NCBI GenBank assembly: GCA_002339745.1 | Contig: DDKP01000053.1 | Span: forward strand, 1-20,105 | Reading direction: 5' to 3' | DNA: 20,105 nucleotides | DNA from: Firmicutes bacterium UBA2595 | GTDB taxonomy: Bacteria > Bacillota > Thermincolia > Thermincolales > UBA2595 | Shown: positions 14,078 to 20,105 of the stretch, piece after piece | Layout of the letters: the number at the start of each line of letters is the position of its first letter | Position numbering within the stretch: the stretch's first letter is position 1 | The notes under the pieces: model-generated | What the model was told of the DNA's origin: nothing | The model's input: the letters and a program-made list of their open reading frames with translations, nothing else | Databases searched by the model: none | Translations under genes and position numbers: made by a program

Positions 14078-15096
14078 CTCACAAGTGAATTGCCGTTTTT
14101 AAGGTCCATGATATCTTCTACCGTACCCACTCCCCTGGACCTACCCAGGATGACCAGCCTTTCAAAAACTGCCTGTTCCATAATGTACTTGAGCGCCGGG
14201 CGCTGGTATATTTCTTCCCTGTCGGCGCCGTGAGCCGTCGTCAGTACTTTGATTCCGGCATTCAATGCCTCTTCCAGCGCTCCGGCGTCCTCAGTTTTTC
14301 CTATCTCGTCGGTGGCGATGACCTGGGGCCCCATGGCCCGGATAAGCATCATCATTCCCTCAGCCTTCGGGCACCCGTCCAGGACATCGGTCCTGATGCC
14401 CAGGTCTTTCTGGGGAACGCCGTTGAAACAACCTGCTATCTCAGACCTCTCATCAACAACACCGACGGCACACCCTTTAAAATCCAGTTTGGGGATGCCT
14501 GTGGCCAACTGCCTGATAATATCCCTCATTAAAGTCGTTTTCCCGCACCTGGGCGGGGAAATGATGATTGTATGGTGAAATTCCTTCGTAACCGGGTTAA
14601 TCAGATATGGCATAATGCTGTCGGCAGCGCCGACCACCTCACGGGCAACCCTGATATTAAGCCCGCTGATGCACTTGATGGTCTTGACCCTGCCCTTATC
14701 GACTACCACCTTGCCGGCAAGCCCCACCCTGTGCCCGCCTCTGACTGTAATAAACCCGTTTTTTATCTCTTCTTCAAAGGCATATATCGAAGAACCGCTG
14801 ACCAGATGGACCGCTCTCGCAACATCCTGTTCAGTAACCGCATACCCGAACTCCGGAATGGTTGTTGGCTGGCCCTGGGGAGTGACCATAACATCCTCCC
14901 TGGTCAAACCAAGCATCAGCGGCTTCCCTAGGCGCAGGCGGATTTCCTCGATTTCTTCCATTACTTCTCCGGGCAGTTCGGTAATTATTTCCCTGATTTT
15001 GACGGGGAGGATGGGCAGGATATCCCGGGAAAGCATGCAAACAGTTGACTCTCGCTTCTTACTGCACTTCCTGTTGTCAACAATATCCGCAGCCAT
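14074..15096 (-). CDS. spoIIIAA: Stage III sporulation protein AA (secretion-type ATPase)
   Basis: SpoIIIAA is the cytoplasmic ATPase that powers the A-Q feeding-tube complex in the mother cell. The 340-residue protein has the Walker A loop SPPRCGKTT (about 180-188), VVDERSEIAG, and the Walker B-like VIATDEIGKTEDAGAL. ATG 15096 has GAAGGGGG 7 nt upstream. An upstream ATG at 15123 lies in a likely promoter and has no ribosome site. Compared with the Bacillus protein (about 307) there is an extra N-terminal stretch of about 20-30 residues. A second ATG at 15036 matches the family N-terminus but has a poor ribosome site. First gene of the eight-gene operon. Confidence 0.95.
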   Translation of the reverse strand: MAADIVDNRKCSKKRESTVCMLSRDILPILPVKIREIITELPGEVMEEIEEIRLRLGKPLMLGLTREDVMVTPQGQPTTIPEFGYAVTEQDVARAVHLVSGSSIYAFEEEIKNGFITVRGGHRVGLAGKVVVDKGRVKTIKCISGLNIRVAREVVGAADSIMPYLINPVTKEFHHTIIISPPRCGKTTLMRDIIRQLATGIPKLDFKGCAVGVVDERSEIAGCFNGVPQKDLGIRTDVLDGCPKAEGMMMLIRAMGPQVIATDEIGKTEDAGALEEALNAGIKVLTTAHGADREEIYQRPALKYIMEQAVFERLVILGRSRGVGTVEDIMDLKNGNSLVR

Positions 15097-15119
15097 AATT
15101 TGTCCCCCTTCTCTATAAT

Positions 15120-15147
15120 ACATATTGGATAAGACATGTTTTTATGA
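15120..15147 (-). promoter_or_regulatory. Weak candidate sigma-E promoter of spoIIIA
   Basis: TCATAAA (15147-15141), 13 bp, then CAATATGT (15127-15120) only loosely resembles the sigma-E pattern. A mother-cell promoter is expected here from the known control of spoIIIA, because a terminator lies just upstream. The exact boxes are uncertain. Confidence 0.25.
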
Positions 15148-15160
15148 TTAAAACGAGCAC

Positions 15161-15204
15161 AAAAAAAAATCAGGCTTTCCGGCAAATTCCGGGAAAGCTT
15201 GATT
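15161..15204 (-). terminator. Strong Rho-independent terminator upstream of spoIIIA
   Basis: On the minus strand AATCAAGCTTTCCCGG pairs with CCGGAAAGCCTGATT (one mismatch, one bulge), followed by an uninterrupted run of T. It ends transcription from the zinc-ribbon gene and isolates the spoIIIA operon. Confidence 0.9.
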
Positions 15205-15279
15205 CGAATAAAGGGCTGCAGACTCCGGTTTTTTCGCACAATGAAGGGACGGGCAGGTGTGTTCAGAAGAGCAGCCTTT

Positions 15280-15711
15280 TTAAATATCGTCTTCTTTTTT
15301 GCCCATGATCTGCGCTTCGTCGTTGGTTCCATTCAGGATATCCTGATCATTGACGTATACTACTTCGTCACAGTTGGGACAAGTCACTTCTATCAAGTCT
15401 TCGTCATCGATAATATCTGACTCAAAACATACTATTTCCTTGCATCCGGGGCATTCAACCTCAACCATCTCCTCTTCGTCAAAGTCATCCCCCAAAATGT
15501 CGCCTTCCAGGTCATAGAGGTCTTCATCAATACTTTCAACATATTCTTCCAAATCACTCTGGGCAGTCTCAATTTCATCCAGCTGGTCTGCCATCTCGTC
15601 CAGTACATCAACTATTGCGGTGAGTACCCTGCCTTCTTTGGTTGTTTCGTCAATATTCAACCCTTGGACTAATCCCTGGAGATAAGCAACTTTTTCCTTG
15701 ATGTTTTTCAT
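15280..15711 (-). CDS. Acidic zinc-ribbon protein, CD1247 N-terminal-domain type
   Basis: This 143-residue, strongly acidic protein begins with a helical/coiled-coil region (1-75, KEKVAYLQGLVQGLNID... rich in Asp/Glu). It ends with a two-CxxC zinc ribbon: CPGC at about 86 and CPNC at about 112. It matches the small clostridial family named after C. difficile CD1247, which commonly lies between efp and spoIIIAA; no function is established to my knowledge. ATG 15711 has AAAGGGG 8 nt upstream; the TTG six codons earlier lies within the ribosome site and is rejected. A perfect palindrome sits directly upstream, and a terminator follows. A regulatory or protein-binding role is plausible, but unproven. 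Confidence 0.8.
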   Translation of the reverse strand: MKNIKEKVAYLQGLVQGLNIDETTKEGRVLTAIVDVLDEMADQLDEIETAQSDLEEYVESIDEDLYDLEGDILGDDFDEEEMVEVECPGCKEIVCFESDIIDDEDLIEVTCPNCDEVVYVNDQDILNGTNDEAQIMGKKEDDI

Positions 15712-15729
15712 GAGAAAAACCCCTTTCAA

Positions 15730-15758
15730 TATTATAAGTCAGTGTCTGACTTATAATA
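15730..15758. promoter_or_regulatory. Perfect 13-bp-arm palindrome (candidate operator)
   Basis: TATTATAAGTCAG and CTGACTTATAATA are exact complements around TGT. It ends 2-3 bp before the ribosome site of the zinc-ribbon gene. There is no T-run, so it is not a terminator. The AT-rich ends supply TATAAT-like elements. An operator for a dimeric repressor fits; an RNA hairpin shielding the ribosome site is the alternative. Confidence 0.65.
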
Positions 15759-15831
15759 GTATTAGTTCTTTACGGGGAAATTAAACCAATTTTAATTATC
15801 ATTTTACCGCCACTGGCCGCTGACACTTCTG

Positions 15832-16389
15832 TTACACCCGCTTCAGGTAATTACCCGTCCTCGTGTCAATCTGCAGTACATCCCCAACTTCTACAAAGAA
15901 AGGCACCTGTACCACAGCGCCTGTCTCCAGGGTTGCCGGTTTGGATCCTCCGGAAGCGGTATCACCCTTTATTCCAGGGGATGTCTCGACTACTTCAAGT
16001 TCCACAAAGTTGGGGAGGTCTACTCCGATTACGGAACCTTGGTAAAGCAAGACATACACGTTAGTGTTTTCCTTCAAGAACTTGATGGCTTCACCCAGCT
16101 GCTGCTTAGAAATACTCATCTGTTCGTAGCTCTCGTTATCCATAAAGAAATAGGATTCCCCGTCATTATACAGGTACTGCATTTCACGGCGGTCCAAATG
16201 GGCCCTTGGCACTTTTTCACCCGCGTTGAATGTCCTTTCTACCACGGCGCCGGTCCGGATATTTTTCAGCTTGGCACGGACAAAGGCCGAACCTTTACCG
16301 GGTTTCACGTGCTGAAAGTCAACTACCTGGACTATGTCGCCATCCAGTTCAATGGTTAAACCTGTTTTGAAGTCGTTTGTAGAAATCAT
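15832..16389 (-). CDS. efp: Translation elongation factor P
   Basis: EF-P rescues ribosomes stalled at polyproline stretches. The protein is 185 residues long, the family norm, with the three beta-barrel layout. The tip loop PGKGSAF carries K32, the residue that is modified in many bacteria. VERTFNAGEKV and the C-terminal IDTRTGNYLKRV are diagnostic. ATG with GAGGAGG upstream; 36 bp after the Xaa-Pro peptidase gene, a classical pairing in Firmicutes. Confidence 0.98.
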   Translation of the reverse strand: MISTNDFKTGLTIELDGDIVQVVDFQHVKPGKGSAFVRAKLKNIRTGAVVERTFNAGEKVPRAHLDRREMQYLYNDGESYFFMDNESYEQMSISKQQLGEAIKFLKENTNVYVLLYQGSVIGVDLPNFVELEVVETSPGIKGDTASGGSKPATLETGAVVQVPFFVEVGDVLQIDTRTGNYLKRV

Positions 16390-16425
16390 ATTAAGTCCTT
16401 ACCTCCTCGGTGTGTTATGTTTAAA

Positions 16426-17493
16426 TTACAGCTCTATCAGATTCTTGGGGGATTTGGAAAGGATTTCTATCCCGTCGCCGGTAACCAGAACCAGGTCCTC
16501 TATGCGCACACCGCCCCAACCGCTTAAGTATATGCCCGGTTCAACGGTCAAAACCATTCCCGGCTGGAGGATGGTTTCATCTTTGGGAGTGAAGCCCGGT
16601 TTTTCATGAATCTCCAGACCGACACTATGCCCAAGGCCGTGCCCGAAGTTGGCCCCGTAACCTTCAACGCTGATCAGGTCACGTGCCGCCAGGTCGACTG
16701 CAGAACATTTTACTCCGGGTTTAATGGCCTCGAGCGCTCTTTCCTGAGCTCTTAAAACCAGGTCATAAATCCTGCAATGCTGCTGGCTGGGTCGTCCCAG
16801 GATTATCGTGCGGGTCATGTCGGCATGATAACCGTCGACCACTGCTCCAAAATCCAGAACTATAAATTCGCCGGCCTGTATTTTTTTATCTGTGGCCACA
16901 CCATGCGGAAGGGCAGCCCTGGGACCTGATGCCACAATTATGTCAAACGCAGACTTCTGAGCGCCCTTCTTTTTAATGAAATATTCAATTTCCAGGGCTA
17001 TATCAACTTCCCTGACCCCAGGACCGATAATTTCAAGTATGTAGTCAAAAGCCTCATCGGTAATGCCCGCCGCTTTTCTTAAAGAAGCAATCTCCCCCTG
17101 GTCTTTTACGCGCCTGACATTTTCCACCGTTTCATGCAGAGGGACCAGTTCCACCCCGGGGAGCTTCTCTTTGTATGTCGAGTACAAATGGTAAGTAAGG
17201 TTGTCATCCTCAAACCCGAGCCTGCCCAACCCCAGTTTTTTAACCTGGTCAACCACTGCGTCTTCTACGAGGGCAAACGGCTTGATAATATGAAAACCTC
17301 CGGCCTGTTCGGCCGCCTGTTCAAGATACCGGAAATCAGTGACCAGGTACTGATCGCCCGTTGTGATAATCAGCGCTGCATTGGTGCCGGTAAACCCACT
17401 AAGGTACTGCCAGTTTTGCTGTTTTGTTACAATTAACCCGTCAAGGCCGTTTTTTTTGAGTATCTCCCGCACCTTTTCGATTCTTATGTTCAA
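16426..17493 (-). CDS. pepP: M24-family Xaa-Pro aminopeptidase/dipeptidase
   Basis: A 355-residue dinuclear metallopeptidase that cuts X-Pro bonds. An N-terminal creatinase-like domain (1-125) precedes the pita-bread domain. Metal ligands are visible in order: the two Asp of VLDFGAVVDGYHADMTRT, His of GHGLGHSVG, Glu of TVEPGIYL and Glu of GGVRIEDLVLV. Start: TTG 17493 with GAGAGG 9 nt upstream and 16 bp after the aroQ stop; the longer frame from TTG 17538 overlaps aroQ and lacks a ribosome site. Co-transcribed with aroQ and efp. Confidence 0.93.
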   Translation of the reverse strand: MNIRIEKVREILKKNGLDGLIVTKQQNWQYLSGFTGTNAALIITTGDQYLVTDFRYLEQAAEQAGGFHIIKPFALVEDAVVDQVKKLGLGRLGFEDDNLTYHLYSTYKEKLPGVELVPLHETVENVRRVKDQGEIASLRKAAGITDEAFDYILEIIGPGVREVDIALEIEYFIKKKGAQKSAFDIIVASGPRAALPHGVATDKKIQAGEFIVLDFGAVVDGYHADMTRTIILGRPSQQHCRIYDLVLRAQERALEAIKPGVKCSAVDLAARDLISVEGYGANFGHGLGHSVGLEIHEKPGFTPKDETILQPGMVLTVEPGIYLSGWGGVRIEDLVLVTGDGIEILSKSPKNLIEL

Positions 17494-17509
17494 ATCAGGA
17501 TACCTCTCA

Positions 17510-17953
17510 TCAGGCTGATTCGTATATTTTTTCTGCAATAGCCCGTAGCCCCAGCAAATAACTGAGCGGTCCGAAACCGGAAATCTGACCTATACATGCG
17601 GGGGCAATTACCGATTGTTTCCTAAATTCTTCACGTGCATGGATGTTGGACAGGTGCACCTCTACGCATGGAATTCCCACCGCGGAAACGGCGTCCCTCA
17701 AGGCCAGGCTGTAATGAGTAAATGCGCCGGGGTTAATGACGATCCCTTTAATCCCGGGGACTGACTGCTGAATCTTGTCTACCAGTTCACCTTCGTGATT
17801 TGACTGATAAAATTCCAGTTCAAGGCCCAACTGGTCTGCCAGTTCGGTGAGCCGTTTATTTATTTCCTCAAGGGTCCCTGAGCCGTATATATGAGGTTCT
17901 CTTGTCCCTAACAGGTTTAAATTAGGACCGTTTAGAACCAATACCTTTGCCAA
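17510..17953 (-). CDS. aroQ: Type II 3-dehydroquinate dehydratase
   Basis: This enzyme dehydrates 3-dehydroquinate to 3-dehydroshikimate in the shikimate pathway. The 147-residue protein has all type II signatures: LNGPNLNLLGTREPHIYG (catalytic Arg and Tyr), FYQSNHEGELVDKIQ, INPGAFTHYSLALRDA and VEVHLSNIHAREEFR. TTG start with a GGGGTGATA stretch upstream; an ATG 4 bp earlier is out of frame. Followed at 16 bp by the peptidase gene. Confidence 0.97.
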   Translation of the reverse strand: MAKVLVLNGPNLNLLGTREPHIYGSGTLEEINKRLTELADQLGLELEFYQSNHEGELVDKIQQSVPGIKGIVINPGAFTHYSLALRDAVSAVGIPCVEVHLSNIHAREEFRKQSVIAPACIGQISGFGPLSYLLGLRAIAEKIYESA

Positions 17954-18041
17954 ACATTATCACCCCGTGCTAAAATATTCCACTATGCAATTTTAACACA
18001 TATTAAGCTATTTGAACAGTTCTTTGTTGGGTTATCATTAT

Positions 18042-19385
18042 TTACGAACCGCTCACTGTCATTTTGGAAATTCTGATGGTAGGCGCCCCTTTTCCCCCAA
18101 AAAAGGTAAGGTCTGAGCCTACGCCTTCCACCTCGTTCAGAAGTTCAAGGATGTTGCCGGCGATGGCTACCCCCCGCACAGGTCTTGTAAATTTTCCGTT
18201 TTCAATCCAGAGGCCCGCTGCGCCTACAGAAAAATCGCCCGATATGGGATTGGCGGTATGCATCCCCATCACATCAGTGACGTAAAGGCCGGACCGAATA
18301 TCCTTAACCAGATCATCCGGATGAGTCGGACCAGGCTCTATATAGAAATTGGTAGTCCCAACCTCCGGTGTACTCTTAAACGACCCCCTGATCCCGTTGC
18401 CTGTTGACATTACCCTGTCTTTTGCGGCAGTGTAGGTATTGTGTAAATAACCTTTCAGTTCACCGTTCCTAACCAGAACCGTTTGGGAAGTCGGTACTCC
18501 CTCCCCGTCAAAGGGTGAGGAAGCAATTCCTCCCGGCATTGCGCCGTAATCAACAATTGTCACTTTGTCGGATGCGACCCTTTGTCCTACCTTGTTGGCG
18601 AAAAGAGACTTTCCTTTTTGTACTGCCTCCGCTGAAAGCGCAGGAGCAATTACCCCCAGGAAATTAGTGGCAATATACGGATCAAAAACTATTACGGCTT
18701 TCTGAGTACCGACAGTGGTCGCCCCGAGTTTCTGCACCGCCTTTTCGGCCGCCTCCCTGCCCACCTCTTCAGCGTTGAGGTCTTTATAGTTGAGTGTTAT
18801 TTTTAGAGCAAAACCCGTTTGGCTGTCCCCATCTTCTTCTGCCACCAAATCGGCGTAGCAGCCGCAGTAGGCTCCCTTGTAACCGGCTGTAATTCCCAGT
18901 GAATTAGCCAATATAACCTCATACTCGGCATCGAAATAAGATGACCGCTCAGTAATTGTTACCCTTCTATCAAAACCCCTGGCGGTCTTTTCAATTGTCC
19001 TGGCAATATCAATCTTTTCCTCTATTGATGCCTTTTGTATTTCCGGGTCAAAGAGATTAAGGTCGGCGTACTGCCCGCCGGGTTTTGGCATGACATTAAA
19101 CTCGTCAGGGCTGGTCTTGTCAGAATTGGCGAGGGCCTGTTTGATAATCTCATCAACGGCAGAGGTTGTTAGGTCGGAGGTATAGGCAAAACCCACCCGG
19201 CTGTTCCGAAACACCCTCACGCCAAGCCCGCGGTCTTCCGCCAGTTTTAGCGTTTCCACGGTGTTATCGCGTATATCTATTGTAAGGTCCTTGGATTTTA
19301 TCAGATAGGCTTCAGATTGTTCGGCTCCCAGGTCCTGGGCTTTTTCCACGACTTGTCGTGCCAGTTCGGTGAAACTGTTGATCAT
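18042..19385 (-). CDS. pmbA: PmbA/TldE-family protein (TldD/TldE peptidase system)
   Basis: 447 residues, full length for PmbA/TldE. The C-terminal SGDFSVGAAGLWIENGKFTRPVRG block is diagnostic, and the HExxxH motif of the catalytic partner TldD is absent, so this is the TldE-type subunit. In other bacteria TldD/TldE mature or degrade small unfolded peptides. No tldD gene is adjacent. The ATG at 19385 has AAAGGAG upstream. A sigma-H-type promoter precedes it, hinting at expression on entry to stationary phase or sporulation (inference). Confidence 0.9.
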   Translation of the reverse strand: MINSFTELARQVVEKAQDLGAEQSEAYLIKSKDLTIDIRDNTVETLKLAEDRGLGVRVFRNSRVGFAYTSDLTTSAVDEIIKQALANSDKTSPDEFNVMPKPGGQYADLNLFDPEIQKASIEEKIDIARTIEKTARGFDRRVTITERSSYFDAEYEVILANSLGITAGYKGAYCGCYADLVAEEDGDSQTGFALKITLNYKDLNAEEVGREAAEKAVQKLGATTVGTQKAVIVFDPYIATNFLGVIAPALSAEAVQKGKSLFANKVGQRVASDKVTIVDYGAMPGGIASSPFDGEGVPTSQTVLVRNGELKGYLHNTYTAAKDRVMSTGNGIRGSFKSTPEVGTTNFYIEPGPTHPDDLVKDIRSGLYVTDVMGMHTANPISGDFSVGAAGLWIENGKFTRPVRGVAIAGNILELLNEVEGVGSDLTFFGGKGAPTIRISKMTVSGS

Positions 19386-19423
19386 CCGGTAACACTGCTC
19401 CTTTCGCGTTCTTTCAAGTAGTA

Positions 19424-19452
19424 TAATTCAATGGAAGTAAGAATATTCCTGC
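19424..19452 (-). promoter_or_regulatory. Sigma-H-type promoter of the PmbA/TldE gene
   Basis: GCAGGAATA (19452-19444), 11 bp, then ATTGAATTA (19432-19424) fits RnAGGAWWW and RnnGAATWW at every fixed position. A palindrome GCATAC-AGG-GTATGC (19465-19451) touches the upstream edge. Confidence 0.6.
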
Positions 19453-19510
19453 ATACCCTGTATGCGTATAAGGGTAAAAAATAACTTTTAAACAGAGCTA
19501 ACCGGGCTAT

Positions 19511-19562
19511 AAAAATCAAAAGGGTATAACTGGTTTCTCGCCTCACTACCAGTTATGCCCTT
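19511..19562 (-). terminator. Strong terminator after the LolA-like gene
   Basis: On the minus strand AAGGGCATAACTGGT and ACCAGTTATACCCTT form a 15-bp stem with one mismatch around a 13-base loop, followed by TTTTGATTTTTAT. It begins 8 bp after the stop codon. Confidence 0.9.
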
Positions 19563-19569
19563 AGTTGTT

Positions 19570-20105
19570 TTACCCTTTGGCTTTTTTCATCTTGTCCTGC
19601 AGAGCGTTAGGTATCTTAATTGTTGTATTGTTGTAATTCATAGGTTTGGAAATCACCTTAAAATCCATAGTTTTAACCGCGAAAAAAACCGCCTTGGCTT
19701 CCACTTCATAACGTGTTACCGTCAAATCTTTCCTGGAAATCCAAAATAATTGTTTGATATTTTTCAACTCAGCTCCCGAAAACTGAGGGGGCAGAGCATC
19801 AGTTATCTTCGGCAGGGCGCCCGGCCGGGGTATAACTTCAATCACCACCGTTTCCCTGTTTTTATCATCCTGTTTAATAGACATATTGGTAGCGTTAGGG
19901 TCTAAATCCAGCAGATTGTCTACCGGGTCAATAAGGCTCAACTGCCTCCAGAAAAAGTCAAGAAAAGGGCTCAGTGTCGGTTCCTCCCGGGGCAGCAACC
20001 ACTTGTTCTTCAGGGGATGAAATATATAAATTTCTTTTCCCTCCGTATACATGCTTACCATCCCGGACATTTTAGGAATAGTCCAGGAAAAATCCACCAT
20101 TTGAC
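19570..20105 (-). CDS. LolA-like protein, C-terminal part (runs off the window)
   Basis: The frame stays open to the right edge, so the start is outside. The 177 visible residues resemble the LolA/lipoprotein-sorting-like fold common in Clostridia: beta strands with SGMVSMYTEGKEIYIFHPLKNKW, a middle LDLDPNATNMSIKQDD region, and IKQLFWISRKDLTVTRYEVE, a strand-turn pattern typical of the concave lipid-binding sheet. Gram-positive members are of unknown role; some are predicted membrane-anchored. It ends in a strong terminator, so it belongs to a different unit from pmbA. Family call is moderate because the N-terminus is missing. Confidence 0.6.
   Translation of the reverse strand, partial: QMVDFSWTIPKMSGMVSMYTEGKEIYIFHPLKNKWLLPREEPTLSPFLDFFWRQLSLIDPVDNLLDLDPNATNMSIKQDDKNRETVVIEVIPRPGALPKITDALPPQFSGAELKNIKQLFWISRKDLTVTRYEVEAKAVFFAVKTMDFKVISKPMNYNNTTIKIPNALQDKMKKAKG

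Noticed and set aside
15097..15123. Earlier ATG of spoIIIAA (nine extra residues)
   Set aside because: No ribosome site in front, and the extra codons cover the strong GAAGGGGG site that serves the ATG at 15096.
17954..18041. Possible promoter upstream of aroQ
   Set aside because: TAAAAT-like -10 candidates exist, but no -35 at proper spacing is convincing.

Overview
The window reads as a chromosomal segment from a spore-forming, anaerobic Gram-positive bacterium of the Clostridia, most likely the Peptococcaceae/Desulfotomaculum-Pelotomaculum group. This rests on a complete spoIIIA operon, the order aroQ-pepP-efp-(CD1247-like)-spoIIIAA..AH-acc-asp23-amaP-nusB, frequent TTG/GTG starts with strong AGGAGG-type ribosome sites, and a multiheme cytochrome c encoded next to sporulation-type regulatory sites. 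The group assignment is inference from gene order and protein flavour, with no database search. All genes lie on the minus strand, so transcription runs from high to low coordinates.

In transcription order: (1) a LolA-like gene that runs off the right edge, closed by a strong terminator (about 19.5 kb); (2) a PmbA/TldE-family gene behind a very good sigma-H-type promoter; (3) aroQ, an M24 Xaa-Pro peptidase and efp; (4) a small acidic zinc-ribbon protein preceded by a perfect 13-bp-arm palindrome and followed by a strong terminator; (5) the eight-gene spoIIIAA-AH operon, which encodes the mother-cell half of the feeding-tube (A-Q) channel; (6) a carboxylase cluster whose first gene joins a pyruvate carboxylase B/oxaloacetate decarboxylase alpha-type carboxyltransferase in frame to a complete AccB-type biotin carrier, followed by accC; (7) asp23/yqhY-like, amaP and a DUF2273 gene; (8) nusB and a TsaD/Kae1-like paralogue, closed by a terminator; (9) a secreted decaheme c-type cytochrome with Ig-like repeats; (10) a CDF metal exporter.

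The most informative non-coding signals are these. A NiCo (nickel/cobalt) riboswitch with an overlapping intrinsic terminator lies just upstream of the CDF exporter, and its geometry predicts an ON switch. Two tandem Spo0A boxes exactly 10 bp apart overlap a sigma-H-like promoter upstream of the decaheme cytochrome. A consensus Shine-Dalgarno plus ATG sits inside the carboxylase fusion gene at exactly the point where AccB begins, suggesting that one reading frame makes both a fused carboxylase and a free BCCP. A hairpin lies between the sigma-A promoter and the start of that operon.

Functionally the window combines housekeeping (translation elongation factor P, NusB, shikimate pathway, biotin-dependent carboxylation, Asp23/AmaP envelope module), endospore engulfment and feeding-tube assembly, metal efflux and probable extracellular electron transfer. 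No mobile elements, CRISPR arrays, tRNAs or rRNAs were seen, and no gene-free stretch exceeds about 260 bp.
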